Assembly: GCA_000802095.1 (NCBI GenBank)
Contig: JUEB01000001.1
Location: 124,001-188,000, forward strand
DNA: 64,000 bases
Direction of reading: 5' to 3'
DNA from: Peptococcaceae bacterium BICA1-7
GTDB lineage: Bacteria; Bacillota; Desulfotomaculia; Desulfotomaculales; Desulfocucumaceae
Under the pieces are notes generated by a model. That model saw only the letters and a program-made list of their open reading frames with translations. It did no database searches and was not told the origin of the DNA. The position numbers and the translations under genes are program-made. This document shows positions 33,817 through 42,072 of the stretch, piece by piece (the first letter of the stretch is position 1; every line of letters begins with the position of its first letter).

Positions 33817-34098
33817 ATGCTTACCCATATTGTCCTATTTAAATTGTCTGACCGTTCCAACGTTCAAAAAGCCAAAGAAACTCTTTTAAGTATGAACGGT
33901 AAAATTCCCCAACTGCGTCACCTTGAAGTAGGTGTTGATATCCTGCAGTCCGAACGGTCCTACGATTTAGCCTTAATAACAAAATTTGATTCGATGGACG
34001 ACATGAAGGCATATCAGGTTCATCCGGTTCACAAAGCTGTTTCTGATTATATGACATCTATAAGAGAATATGCTATTACGGTAGATTTCGAATCATAA
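33817..34098 (+). CDS. Dabb-domain (stress-responsive alpha/beta barrel) protein
   Basis: The 93-residue product MLTHIVLFKLSDRSNVQKAKETLLSMNGKIPQL... is a single Dabb ferredoxin-fold domain with the hallmark HIVLFKL strand and closing VHPVHKAVSDYM segment. Family members form dimeric barrels; functions range from polyketide cyclisation to unknown stress roles. GAGGTG lies 6 bases before the ATG at 33817; the GTG at 33808 is part of the ribosome site. It sits between the two copies of the duplicated fragment. Confidence 0.85.
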   Translation: MLTHIVLFKLSDRSNVQKAKETLLSMNGKIPQLRHLEVGVDILQSERSYDLALITKFDSMDDMKAYQVHPVHKAVSDYMTSIREYAITVDFES

Positions 34099-34250
34099 AG
34101 TTAAATAGCATTAATCACAGGAAGCGCATTAGCCCACAGCGGGTATATTGCGCTTTTTCTTTGTTATACGACATACTTAAAGTACTTGTATGGGTTCTTC
34201 AAAGAATGTAAAATATTAATATACCAAGATTACTCTAAAGAGGTGTTTTC

Positions 34251-34508
34251 TTGATTTACTTAAAGCTTATCTTTGTTATTTTAATAATTATACCTATAGC
34301 TTTTTTTGTCGGATATAAATTAAGAACAGTCATCCCTAAGAAAAAAAGGTTAGCCACAGGATTTATCGTAGCTTTTACTATCCTAACAATATTGTTGGGG
34401 ATAGACTTATTAGTGCCAACAATAAATATTTCTCAAACCGGTATTGGAACTGCTATTGCTATAAGTTTTCCCCTCGGTTTAGCTGGGCCACCTTTTAAAA
34501 AAAATTAG
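34251..34508 (+). CDS. Small membrane protein, two or three transmembrane segments
   Basis: An 85-residue product with hydrophobic stretches LKLIFVILIIIPIAFFVGY, TGFIVAFTILTILLGIDLLV and TGIGTAIAISFPLGLAG, and a basic loop PKKKR between the first two. TTG start with AGAGGTG 6 bases upstream. No family recognised. It is AT-rich and lies in the segment bracketed by the duplicated fragments. Confidence 0.6.
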   Translation: MIYLKLIFVILIIIPIAFFVGYKLRTVIPKKKRLATGFIVAFTILTILLGIDLLVPTINISQTGIGTAIAISFPLGLAGPPFKKN

Positions 34509-34594
34509 TCCATTTTTAAATGCATAGTATTACCATAGAGTTCAATTAAACTATTTTGGTTTTTTAAAAAATGAAAGCAAAACAATAAACGGCT

Positions 34595-34625
34595 TAAAGC
34601 GCCGGGGCTCATATCCGGCGCTTTA
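34595..34625. terminator. Terminator of the beta-propeller gene
   Basis: AAAGCGCCGG and CCGGCGCTTT form a 10-bp stem with a 9-base loop just past the stop at 34635. Confidence 0.7.
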
Positions 34626-34634
34626 TCTATTGAT

Positions 34635-36812
34635 TTACCGTAAAACCCCCGAGCGGATTTCAGTGTCCAGGTCAAAGACCTCATTTTCCACCGTGACGGT
34701 TATCCTGTCCCTGTTGTCCGGAGGGTAAATGTCCTCCGACCCTTCCGGCCAGGCTTCGGCGTCGATGTTGTACGTCCCCGGCCTTGCCGGGTAACTGTAT
34801 TCAACCTTCCCGCTTTCACCGGGGCCCAGCTTTAAGTCTATGGGGAATCCGTCCTTTATGGCCCCGGTAACGTCAATCACCCCCGGAATGTCGTCTTTCC
34901 TTGTTACCGTGGCCGTTAGCTGCACCGGGGTGGGGTCACCGTCTATGGAGGTATATGTGGCCTCGCCGGACTGCAGCTTTATTTTTATGTCATAGCCCAG
35001 CTCTTCCACTGTCTTTTCCATTTTGTTGTTGTCATAGGTGTTTTCATCCCACATCACCTTTACATTGCCCAGGGCCAGGTTGGTAAAGGCGGTTAGAACC
35101 GTTCTCCCCCCGGCCGCCGTGTAGTCGAATTCCACCAGGTATTCTTTGCCGTCTTCGACTCCTGTTAGGACAGGGAATTTTGTCCCCCTGTAGTCAATTG
35201 CCGGGAGTGGCTGGCCGTTCATGGCCAGGTTCTGGACCGGTGCGCCGTTCACCAGTACCCCGATGCCAGCAGCCGACAGTTTAAGGGGTGTGTCGGTTTT
35301 TATTTTGCCGTTGAATTTGATCTTAAATTTCCCGTGGTAGGTCTTGCCCGGCTCGGCCTTTCCTGTGACCCCGGTGTCCAGGTCCTCCACCGACAGGTCC
35401 AGGGTGTGCAGCAGCCTCCAGATGTAAATGCCTACGTCGGTGGCGGCCACCATGGTGTCCCTGTTGGCCGCCAGTTCTCCGGACACCCCGGAGGCGTACT
35501 GGGTCCCGCCGGTGGGGCTGGTAAAGGCTATCTCCTGGGCGCAGGCCGTGGTCCCGTCAGCCGGGTCCAGCATGGCCAGGTAGGCGCTCTCATTGCCGTA
35601 TCTGCTGGTGCCCTCCAGTATCCCGGCCCCTCCGTCAGAGCTTCTTATAACCACCGGGGCGGTCTGGGCGTTGGTCTGAAACTGCTTTATCCATTCCGTT
35701 TTGCCGGTGCTACGGTTTATGGCAATGAGGGAGCCCTGCTCCCCCTTCCGGCCCACCGCCGGGAAGTATACCCGGGAGGAAGTCAGGGCCGGGGAGCGGT
35801 TGGAAAAGGTTCCTTTAAGGTCTCCGTTATATAATACATGCTTGTTCCTAACCACATCATAGCCATACACCTGGCTGCGGCAGTCACCAAAGTACAGCAC
35901 GTTCTTTTCCACCGCGAAACTGCCCACAAGGCCGCCTGATAACGGAATGGCTGTCTCGGCATCCTGGCTTATCTGCTCCACCTGGCCGTTTTTATCTATC
36001 CCCAGTATATTGTTGAGGTTATATATACGGAGTTCTCCCCTGCTGGTCCCCTGGTCCAGGCCCACGGCGAAGGACTCATATTTGCCGTCTCCGTCCAGGT
36101 CCAGGGGGGCCGGTGAGGAAGATGTTCTTCCAGAGCCTGTGTCTATATATGCTGTACCGCTTTCCCCACCTTCTTTCAGGGGATCAACCAGCAGCACCAC
36201 CTTGGCGGTGTTCCCGCTGGTGGCCACCACCACCTGGTGGCCCTCCCACTCCATGACCAGGGGGGCCGAGGTTACGTCGGTGGTGTGCAGCAGGTCTTTG
36301 CTCTTATACAGCCTGGCCTTCTTAATGTCGGTAATATCCACAATGTCCAGGTACGGCCCGTAGGCGCCGATAAAAATGTACTTCTTCCCGTCAGGCGTTT
36401 CATAAAAGGTGGGATGGCTCTTGGTGGGCGCCGTTCCGGAAAGGGGTATGCTCCAGTCCGGGTCAATGGTCTTCATATTTTGGTCCAGCAGCTCCCCGGA
36501 GAGAAGGCCGCACATCACATACCCGTTCAGCCTGTTGTTTTCCACAGTTATGACCAGCTGCTGGCCGGCCATGTCAAATTCCCCCTCCCAGTGCCGTCCG
36601 GCGTCCAGTATGAGGGGCTGGGAGAAGGAGGCCCCGCCGGCCTCGTGTATGTACATAAGGTACAGCACCCTGCCCTCCACGGAATTGTCCCGGTTCCTCT
36701 CATCGGTGGAGCCGAAAGTCCTGACCTCATCAGATGTGGCCGCCAGGGCAGGGATACAGGTAAACATTATAAGAAAGGCCATAAGAATTAGCAGCAGTAA
36801 ATGCTTTTTCAT
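34635..36812 (-). CDS. Secreted beta-propeller (PQQ/FG-GAP-like) protein
   Basis: A 725-residue exported protein: signal peptide MKKHLLLLILMAFLIMFTCIPALA, then about 450 residues of repeated blades resembling a PQQ-type propeller (LLVDPLKEGGESG, LDLDGDGKYESFAVGLD with a calcium-loop-like DxDxDG, LIAINRSTGKTEWIKQF, LAMLDPADGTTACAQ), followed by immunoglobulin-like strands (TYHGKFKIKFNGKI, LTATVTRKDDIPG) and a final CARDB-like domain. It is likely a cell-surface or extracellular binding protein. It follows a copper-amine-oxidase-N protein gene with a terminator hairpin between. Its last 240 bp are duplicated at 33467. Confidence 0.8.
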   Translation of the reverse strand: MKKHLLLLILMAFLIMFTCIPALAATSDEVRTFGSTDERNRDNSVEGRVLYLMYIHEAGGASFSQPLILDAGRHWEGEFDMAGQQLVITVENNRLNGYVMCGLLSGELLDQNMKTIDPDWSIPLSGTAPTKSHPTFYETPDGKKYIFIGAYGPYLDIVDITDIKKARLYKSKDLLHTTDVTSAPLVMEWEGHQVVVATSGNTAKVVLLVDPLKEGGESGTAYIDTGSGRTSSSPAPLDLDGDGKYESFAVGLDQGTSRGELRIYNLNNILGIDKNGQVEQISQDAETAIPLSGGLVGSFAVEKNVLYFGDCRSQVYGYDVVRNKHVLYNGDLKGTFSNRSPALTSSRVYFPAVGRKGEQGSLIAINRSTGKTEWIKQFQTNAQTAPVVIRSSDGGAGILEGTSRYGNESAYLAMLDPADGTTACAQEIAFTSPTGGTQYASGVSGELAANRDTMVAATDVGIYIWRLLHTLDLSVEDLDTGVTGKAEPGKTYHGKFKIKFNGKIKTDTPLKLSAAGIGVLVNGAPVQNLAMNGQPLPAIDYRGTKFPVLTGVEDGKEYLVEFDYTAAGGRTVLTAFTNLALGNVKVMWDENTYDNNKMEKTVEELGYDIKIKLQSGEATYTSIDGDPTPVQLTATVTRKDDIPGVIDVTGAIKDGFPIDLKLGPGESGKVEYSYPARPGTYNIDAEAWPEGSEDIYPPDNRDRITVTVENEVFDLDTEIRSGVLR

Positions 36813-36839
36813 ACTTTCCTCCTGTTTCTTTCCCCATTG

Positions 36840-36868
36840 AAAAAGAGAGCCTCTAAAGACTCTCTTTA
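36840..36868 (-). terminator. Terminator between the two secreted-protein genes
   Basis: Minus-strand AGAGAG-TCTTTAGAGG-CTCTCT followed by TTTTC, between the stop of the upstream gene (36886) and the beta-propeller gene. Confidence 0.6.
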
Positions 36869-36885
36869 AGGATCTTTTCTACTGT

Positions 36886-37587
36886 TTAGTGTACTACAGT
36901 GTCTGGACCGAGGGGCGGTCCTGTAGGCTTTGTGGTATCCAGTCCTCCACCAAGATCCCTTGGCACATCAACCACGTTATTGTTAACTGGCGATGCTGTT
37001 GGAGTTTTATCCCCAAAATAATACTCGTAAATAAAGTTGTCGTTTGGAGCCCTGTCCCCCGGCCAGTAGACCAGCACCATCTCTGTTTCGCCCACCCATT
37101 CCACCTTAAAGCCCAGGGCCTCGGCCACGAACCTAGCCGGGAGGTAAACCCGGTCCTTCCTCATCAGCGGGGCCACGTCGGTGGGTGTGACCTGGCCGTT
37201 GACATCCATTTCCCTTTGCCCCACCGTCAATTTTACCTTCAGGTCAGGAGTCGCCAGTGTAACCGCCTGGGCGGCGTCATCCCACTTAATGTGCCCGTCA
37301 GCTATACCAAGGGCATTGGCCAGGAACCTCACCGGAACGTATGTCCTGTCATTTTCCATAAAGGTGGCTGCGTCCATCTTTACTCCGGGGGTCTGGTCGT
37401 TCAGAAAATACTCGCTTCTATCCAGCGGGAAGACCACCCGGTTTTTACTATCCTGCCCCGCCAGGACCGCCCCGGTAGGCAGGGGGGCCATATACATATC
37501 GGCCGCCTGCGACACTGCGGGCTTAAGGTTAATTGTTAGGAGCACAAGGGCAAACAATAAGCCAAAAAACATAAAAAGCCTTTTCAT
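36886..37587 (-). CDS. Secreted copper amine oxidase N-terminal-domain protein
   Basis: The 233-residue product begins with a signal peptide (MKRLFMFFGLLFALVLLTINLKPAVSQA) and carries two copies of the CAO-N module typical of Firmicute surface proteins: DAATFMENDRTYVPVRFLANALG and DVAPLMRKDRVYLPARFVAEALGF. These modules occur as repeats on many exported enzymes and stalk proteins and do not imply amine oxidase activity. AGGAGGTG precedes the ATG at 37587 by 9 bases; the frame is open to 37728 but that part is repeat sequence. It is probably part of a surface-protein unit with the beta-propeller gene. Confidence 0.82.
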   Translation of the reverse strand: MKRLFMFFGLLFALVLLTINLKPAVSQAADMYMAPLPTGAVLAGQDSKNRVVFPLDRSEYFLNDQTPGVKMDAATFMENDRTYVPVRFLANALGIADGHIKWDDAAQAVTLATPDLKVKLTVGQREMDVNGQVTPTDVAPLMRKDRVYLPARFVAEALGFKVEWVGETEMVLVYWPGDRAPNDNFIYEYYFGDKTPTASPVNNNVVDVPRDLGGGLDTTKPTGPPLGPDTVVH

Positions 37588-37619
37588 AAAATCAAACACC
37601 TCCTGAAAATCACCCGGGT

Positions 37620-37790
37620 CTTTATTAGCCACAGAGGACACAGAGATCACAGAGAATTCACTCTTAGGCATTACTCTCAGGTCTGAAACAGAGTCAGCCC
37701 TTGCCAATCTATTTAATAAAAACCTCATATATCATTCAAGCAGACCTTAAAAAACTCTGTGTCCTCTGTGTTCTCTGTGGCTTAAAAAGG
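37620..37790. repeat. Inverted copies of a CTCTGTGTCCTCTGTG-type repeat
   Basis: AGCCACAGAGGACACAGAGA (37628-37647) continues as TCACAGAGAATT; its reverse complement in degenerate form (CTCTGTGTCCTCTGTGTTCT, 37755-37774, then CTGTGGCTT) lies about 110 bases away. The rest of the 380-bp stretch upstream of the secreted-protein gene, 37588-37965, holds only this repeat and two hairpins. Confidence 0.6.
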
Positions 37791-37897
37791 ACCGCATTTT
37801 CATTCTGATTACCAGCATAAGCCCTTCTTGACACTTTTGTTTCGATGAAGGATAATACAAATATATGGGAATACTTTTAGCTAACATAACGGCTCGT

Positions 37898-37922
37898 GTG
37901 CCTCGACCTGTCGGGGTTTTTA
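37898..37922 (+). terminator. Terminator hairpin, plus strand
   Basis: CCTCGA-CCTG-TCGGGG followed by TTTTTAT. Together with the neighbouring hairpin it faces the toxin gene and may end an antisense RNA. Confidence 0.5.
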
Positions 37923-37927
37923 TCTAA

Positions 37928-37963
37928 GGCCCTTGAACTGTTTGCGTCAGTTCAAGGGTTCTT
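37928..37963 (-). terminator. Terminator of the small toxin mRNA
   Basis: A 10-bp perfect stem, CCCTTGAACT with AGTTCAAGGG (37930-37939, 37949-37958 approximately), just past the stop of the 29-residue gene. Confidence 0.5.
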
Positions 37964-37965
37964 GA

Positions 37966-38055
37966 TTACTTGCCGCGATTAGTCAAATGAACAACGAGGG
38001 TTAGAAGGAGTAGTACCGCTATTACGATTTGTATTGAATCGCCAATAGTGACCAT
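37966..38055 (-). CDS. 29-residue holin-like toxin peptide (type I toxin candidate)
   Basis: A 30-codon frame, ATG at 38055, TAA at 37966, with AAGGGGTGG just upstream. The peptide has a start MVTIGDSIQ, one hydrophobic segment IVIAVLLLLTLVVHLT and a basic tail NRGK. This is the design of the 'putative holin-like toxin' peptides of Firmicutes, which insert in the membrane and are silenced by an antisense RNA. Two strong hairpins lie directly downstream in opposite orientations, as expected for convergent toxin and antitoxin RNAs. The antisense promoter was not identified. Confidence 0.6.
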   Translation of the reverse strand: MVTIGDSIQIVIAVLLLLTLVVHLTNRGK

Positions 38056-38174
38056 CCGCCCCACCCCTTTTCTGTGGATGTTTCCATCCCCGGCAGGTGA
38101 GGCCCGTCAGTTAGTTATTATGTATTCCCATTTTCCATTTTATCACATTTTTCTTATTCTATCACATATTGCTT

Positions 38175-39119
38175 TCACTGCAGCCTGGCATACCCCAGCC
38201 TCCTCCGGCCCCTGGCCGTGCCTTCGGCCAGGGAGGGGGGCGAGGCCGGGAAAAAGGACGGCCTTGGCTCGGCGTTGGTAAGCTGAACCTTCTCCCGGGG
38301 ATACCGCCTGGGCAGGTCCCCCGGGGCCGAGCACCCGTATGGAAGCTGCAATATCCCCTTGCTGTCGTAGTGCTGCATGCACCAGTGGGCCAGCCCGGTT
38401 CTGCTTATGGAGGCCGGCCTTTTCTTTAGCTTTCTCTGGCTCTTAGGGCTGCCCGGCTTTATGGTGCTTATCCTGCGCCCTTCTGAGGCCGGGGGCCTGT
38501 ATGCCCCGGCAACCCGCACCACTCGGGGCAGGGCTTTTTTAACATCCTTCTGGGCCATGCCCAGCCTGCGGGCAATTTCAGCTAACCCTATACTTTTCCT
38601 GAACATCTCCCTGGCCAGGTCCTCCATACTGCAGCCCCGGGTCCCCTCTATGACAGCCCTTACCTCCAGTTTTCTCAAACCTGTAATCCTGGCTATCTCC
38701 GCCACCCCGCAGCCCCCTTTGAACATCCTCCCGGCCACATGATACCTGAAAATGTCTGTTATCAGCTTCCATCTGGCTTTATTATTAATTGTTTGAGATA
38801 TTATTTTAAAAAGCATTTCTTCCTCAGCATTACTCAAGCCAGGCAGCGCCAATCCCGAGCCTTCTTTATCCTTCAGCTTTTTGATTGCCGTTTCAACACT
38901 CCGCACGCTTATTCTCAGGTCAGAGGATATGTTATTCTTATCAATCTTACCTTGACTTAATATGCACTGTGCTACAGCCAGCACTGCCCCTCCCAGCTTA
39001 CCCCTTTTCTTATCCGGTTTGCATTTTTGGTAATTAATGTCATTTATTCTTCGCATTGCATCATTTTTTTGTATGTTTTCGTTGTGATCATAGGATGGCC
39101 ATAGGGACTGCCGTGTCAT
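38175..39119 (-). CDS. Hypothetical protein with several helix-turn-helix segments
   Basis: The 314-residue product has a basic N-terminus (NYQKCKPDKKRGKLGG), a helix-turn-helix-like region (ISSDLRISVRSVETAIKKLKDK), and two repeated short helix-turn-helix units, KGGCGVAEIARITGLRKLEVRAVIEG and RKSIGLAEIARRLGMAQKDVKKALP, followed by a basic, arginine- and proline-rich tail. AGGGGGGTG lies 7 bases before the ATG. It could be a DNA-binding regulator or replication-type protein of the element. Family not recognised. The last 40 residues look low-complexity and may be non-native sequence. Confidence 0.6.
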   Translation of the reverse strand: MTRQSLWPSYDHNENIQKNDAMRRINDINYQKCKPDKKRGKLGGAVLAVAQCILSQGKIDKNNISSDLRISVRSVETAIKKLKDKEGSGLALPGLSNAEEEMLFKIISQTINNKARWKLITDIFRYHVAGRMFKGGCGVAEIARITGLRKLEVRAVIEGTRGCSMEDLAREMFRKSIGLAEIARRLGMAQKDVKKALPRVVRVAGAYRPPASEGRRISTIKPGSPKSQRKLKKRPASISRTGLAHWCMQHYDSKGILQLPYGCSAPGDLPRRYPREKVQLTNAEPRPSFFPASPPSLAEGTARGRRRLGYARLQ

Positions 39120-39266
39120 TTAAAAACACCCCCCTGGTTCAATATTAAGATTTGGGCTTCCCGCGACCACATCAATATGGTTTCGCCCGGTGGCCACCCG
39201 GGCTCGTCAGGCGGGACTTGGTATAATATGGAGGATTTTTACCTTCTCTGGAGAATTATATAAATT

Positions 39267-40004
39267 ATGCAAACAGGTATTTCCAGCACTTTTAGCGTAG
39301 GAGTGATTAAAATAAGCGAGATAACTAAACAAACATTAGACAATATTCTCCAGTCACAGAGCTCAATTGGATACTTTAAAAAGATGCATGGTATAAGAAT
39401 TGAGTTTCCAAAAATCAAATTATATCCCTGGCTCAGTTACGCTGAGTGGTATGAAAGGTTGATAAAATCAGCAGAAAGGAAAATTAGTGAATGGGAACGG
39501 CTTCATAATATAAAAACTTCTTGTCAGGCTGGATGCTATTATTGTTGCAAACAGCCCGTTGTAATTACCGGCATTGAGGCTAAATTAATTGCAACATGGA
39601 TTATTGAGTACAAACCATATCTCAAAAATGTTTTATCCGAATGGATGACTAGCTTTGATAAATCTCTGTTAAACACGCCCCAATCAGACCAAAATCTTAT
39701 AGCCTCATACCGTAAAAAGTATTTTCAAAATCAATATTACTGTCCGTTCCTTGAGCAAAACGAATGTTCAATCTATCCTGTTCGCCCGATTAGTTGCATA
39801 TCCTATCTTTCGTACAGTGATCCACAAAAGTGTTCAATAATAAACGACCCAGATACATGCTTATCATTAGATAGTATGGATTATTGGATGTTCATGCAAA
39901 TGAAACTATGCTACATGGTAAATCAATCTAAGTTGACAACCATTCCAGGAGAAAGAGAAATTAGTCTGCTTCCTGTCCGGTTACATGCTCTTTTATGTCC
40001 GTAA
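39267..40004 (+). CDS. YkgJ-family cysteine-cluster protein
   Basis: The 245-residue protein carries the CxxGCxxCC cluster CQAGCYYCCKQPV and the downstream CPFLEQNECSIYPVRPISCISY motif that define the YkgJ/CxxCxxCC family of putative zinc- or iron-sulfur-binding proteins of unknown role. The flanking N-terminal 80 residues are not part of the motif. The ribosome site is weak, so the start could be internal. The 3' end overlaps the small convergent gene at 39961. Confidence 0.75.
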   Translation: MQTGISSTFSVGVIKISEITKQTLDNILQSQSSIGYFKKMHGIRIEFPKIKLYPWLSYAEWYERLIKSAERKISEWERLHNIKTSCQAGCYYCCKQPVVITGIEAKLIATWIIEYKPYLKNVLSEWMTSFDKSLLNTPQSDQNLIASYRKKYFQNQYYCPFLEQNECSIYPVRPISCISYLSYSDPQKCSIINDPDTCLSLDSMDYWMFMQMKLCYMVNQSKLTTIPGEREISLLPVRLHALLCP

Positions 40005-40152
40005 TAGCCATTACTATTTTAAAAAAGTTACTCCAGCTCATACCAGCCCCGGTAGTACCAGAAATCCAGCCCGCCCCCGCTTTTGTTACTACACAAAACT
40101 GGTTTTTATTAAGGAAAGGGCAGCCTTTAGCTTCTTTTGGCTTTTCACTCAT
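39961..40152 (-). CDS. Hypothetical 63-residue protein
   Basis: Begins MSEKPKEAKGCPFLNKNQFCVVTKAG with AGGGGGTG 6 bases before the ATG at 40152, so it is a credible gene despite its size. It follows the phosphoesterase gene by a few bases on the same strand and overlaps the 3' end of the convergent cysteine-cluster gene. Two cysteines and a helical C-terminus (SNFFKIVMAITDIKEHV). No family recognised. Confidence 0.5.
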   Translation of the reverse strand: MSEKPKEAKGCPFLNKNQFCVVTKAGAGWISGTTGAGMSWSNFFKIVMAITDIKEHVTGQEAD

Positions 40153-40157
40153 ACACT

Positions 40158-40859
40158 TCACCCCCTTTCTTTTCCGCTCCCCACCAACACTGGCTCGAAA
40201 ATCTTGCAGTCAGTGTAGTACACAGCCAGCTGGCCGAAAATCTTTTCGAAACAGACCAGCTCTATCCCGTAAACCCCTTTAACCAGTGTATTGCCGTGCA
40301 TATAACTGTACGTTTTATGCAGGTGGCCGTGGAATACCGCCTTGGGGCTATGCCTGTCCAGGAACCTGCCCAGTTCTATAAAGCCCCTGTGAGGATCGGG
40401 GTACTGGCATCCCTCATCGTGGCAGGCATTATATCCCTTCCCCCCGCCGATCCTCCGGGTCGGTGGCGAGTGGCTGATAATAAAATCTGCCCCGGACACC
40501 TTTCCCAGTACCCCGGCCGCCTCTTCCTCAGTCAGCAGCCACCTGCTGTCAGTCCCTTTATAGCGTATGCACCCGCCAATCCCGCCAAAAGTCATTCCTT
40601 TTACCTTTACCCTCTGGCCGTGTATATCGAGGGCGCGGCTATTTCCATATGTATTGTCATAGTCATGATTACCGGCCACCCCGTAGGCCGGGATACCCGG
40701 CAGAGCCTCTAATACCTGGTTGACCGCCGCCTCTCCGTTATCTCCCAAAAAGAAAATCACATCAATGGGAAACCGGAAATAGTAATTGTTTTCGGGGATA
40801 TCGCCATGCATATCCGAGACAAACAAGACATTGGTTTTATTTTTGCCACCAAAAAACAC
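40158..40859 (-). CDS. Metallophosphoesterase
   Basis: A 233-residue calcineurin-type phosphoesterase with the five family motifs: SDMHGD, FFLGDNGEA, GNHDYD, ISHSPP and FHGHLHKTY, binding two metal ions. Substrates range from nucleotides to DNA ends and proteins and are not predictable here. GTG start with GGGGTGG 4 bases upstream. It is followed by the small 63-residue gene in an apparent operon. Phage- and element-borne phosphoesterases are common. Confidence 0.9.
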   Translation of the reverse strand: MFFGGKNKTNVLFVSDMHGDIPENNYYFRFPIDVIFFLGDNGEAAVNQVLEALPGIPAYGVAGNHDYDNTYGNSRALDIHGQRVKVKGMTFGGIGGCIRYKGTDSRWLLTEEEAAGVLGKVSGADFIISHSPPTRRIGGGKGYNACHDEGCQYPDPHRGFIELGRFLDRHSPKAVFHGHLHKTYSYMHGNTLVKGVYGIELVCFEKIFGQLAVYYTDCKIFEPVLVGSGKERG

Positions 40860-40997
40860 TTTTCCACCCCTGATAACATGTTGCTCCTATGTTTCGGAAT
40901 TGAAGGTAATTTTTGCATTTATGTAGAATTTATTTAATTTTATGGATTGCTGTGCTCTTGATATTTTTAAATCCCTTGAATAATGCCGATGAGGGAA

Positions 40998-41204
40998 TTA
41001 GTCTTCGTTCAACCTACACCTTTTATATGCTTTTAGCACGTCATCCATGGTTACCCCGTATACTTTGCTTAGTTTCTCAGCAATATCTAATGACATTCTT
41101 CTTCTGCCGTTTTCAAGCAATGAAAGATAACTTTTTGATATACCAACCAACTGAGCAACTGATTTCTGAGACTTATCGCCTCTAAGGTTTTCTAACGTAG
41201 CCAT
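40998..41204 (-). CDS. XRE-family helix-turn-helix regulator (small)
   Basis: Sixty-eight residues forming one Cro/CI-type DNA-binding domain (KSQKSVAQLVGISKSYLSLLENGRRRMSLDIAEKLSKVYGVTMDDVL). No sensor domain. It is divergent from a second XRE gene across a 160-bp region with three matching operators, the arrangement of a phage-like cI/cro switch. GGGGGAAT lies upstream of the ATG. Confidence 0.85.
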   Translation of the reverse strand: MATLENLRGDKSQKSVAQLVGISKSYLSLLENGRRRMSLDIAEKLSKVYGVTMDDVLKAYKRCRLNED

Positions 41205-41367
41205 TTATGGCATTCCCCCATTATTTGCACTGTGTAAACTTTAAAAAAATTATAGTTTGCATATTGTAAATTGTCAAGGTGTCTTCTCATAATTTTTACA
41301 TTCTTTTCCGAGTGCATTATTGTGTTTACATATGGTAAACTTTATAATGTATGTGAGGTGCCAATAT
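41205..41367. promoter_or_regulatory. Divergent control region with three 15-bp operators
   Basis: Three near-palindromes share the form TTTRCA-N4-GTAAA with small variation: TTTGCACTGTGTAAA (41224-41238), TTTGCATATTGTAAA (41256-41270) and TTTACATATGGTAAA (41325-41339). A plus-strand promoter, TTTACA (41295-41300), 17 bases, TATTGT (41318-41323), is overlapped at its -10 end by the third operator. Confidence 0.75.
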
Positions 41368-41763
41368 ATGACTGATTTCTCCAAGAGACTCAAAGGTTTA
41401 AGAAAAAGAAAGAATATTTCCCAGGAAGAACTAGGCAACTCTATTAACCTTAGTAAATCAACAATCTCATTATACGAATCAGGGAAAAGACAACCTGATT
41501 ATGGCACTCTTAAAGAAATAGCAGTTTTTTTTGATTGTAGTATTGACTATCTTTTAGGTAAGACCGAAATACAGGACCCACCTGAGACAATAATAGATAA
41601 CGCCCTTCAAGATGACCCGGAACTTATGGAATTCTGGTTGGAAATGAAAAAGCGGGAAGACTTGCAACTACTATTTAAGCAGGTGAAGCCCATGACTCCG
41701 GAAGGGGTTAAAAAGGTTATCAGGGTCATAAAGGCCATGGAAGAGGAAACACAAGAAGGCTGA
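41368..41763 (+). CDS. XRE-family regulator with C-terminal domain
   Basis: A 131-residue repressor: SinR/Xre-type domain FSKRLKGLRKRKNISQEELGNSINLSKSTISLYESGKRQPDYGTLKEIAVFFDCSIDYLLGKTE, then an acidic linker and a helical tail that may dimerise. GAGGTGCCAATAT precedes the ATG at 41368; the frame upstream to 41320 includes the promoter and operator and is not coding. It likely controls itself and the divergent gene. A hairpin GAGAGCTGC/GCAGCTCTC follows the stop (41762-41797). The 300 bases after it (41800-42070) show nothing further. Confidence 0.85.
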   Translation: MTDFSKRLKGLRKRKNISQEELGNSINLSKSTISLYESGKRQPDYGTLKEIAVFFDCSIDYLLGKTEIQDPPETIIDNALQDDPELMEFWLEMKKREDLQLLFKQVKPMTPEGVKKVIRVIKAMEEETQEG

Positions 41764-42072
41764 GAGCTGCCGCCCAAACAGGGTAGCAGCTCTCAGTCTT
41801 CTTAAGTCATATGACATTATTCGACATTTTTATACATATGTTGCACAAGAACAGCTATCTTCAATTTGTGAGGTGTTAGTGAGAGAAAACTAATAATACC
41901 CGAACCATAATGGCAGTTTTCAGACATGATTTTAACCCTTTCAGACATCATATACCATTATTTAGACATTCTGGCAAATATGGAAGGATTAATTCTGTCG
42001 ATTAAAGAAGAACATTGTTAGGGCCTAAAGTCCTAAAGACCGACAGCTGCCTTTGTGGGGGTACCTATACCT

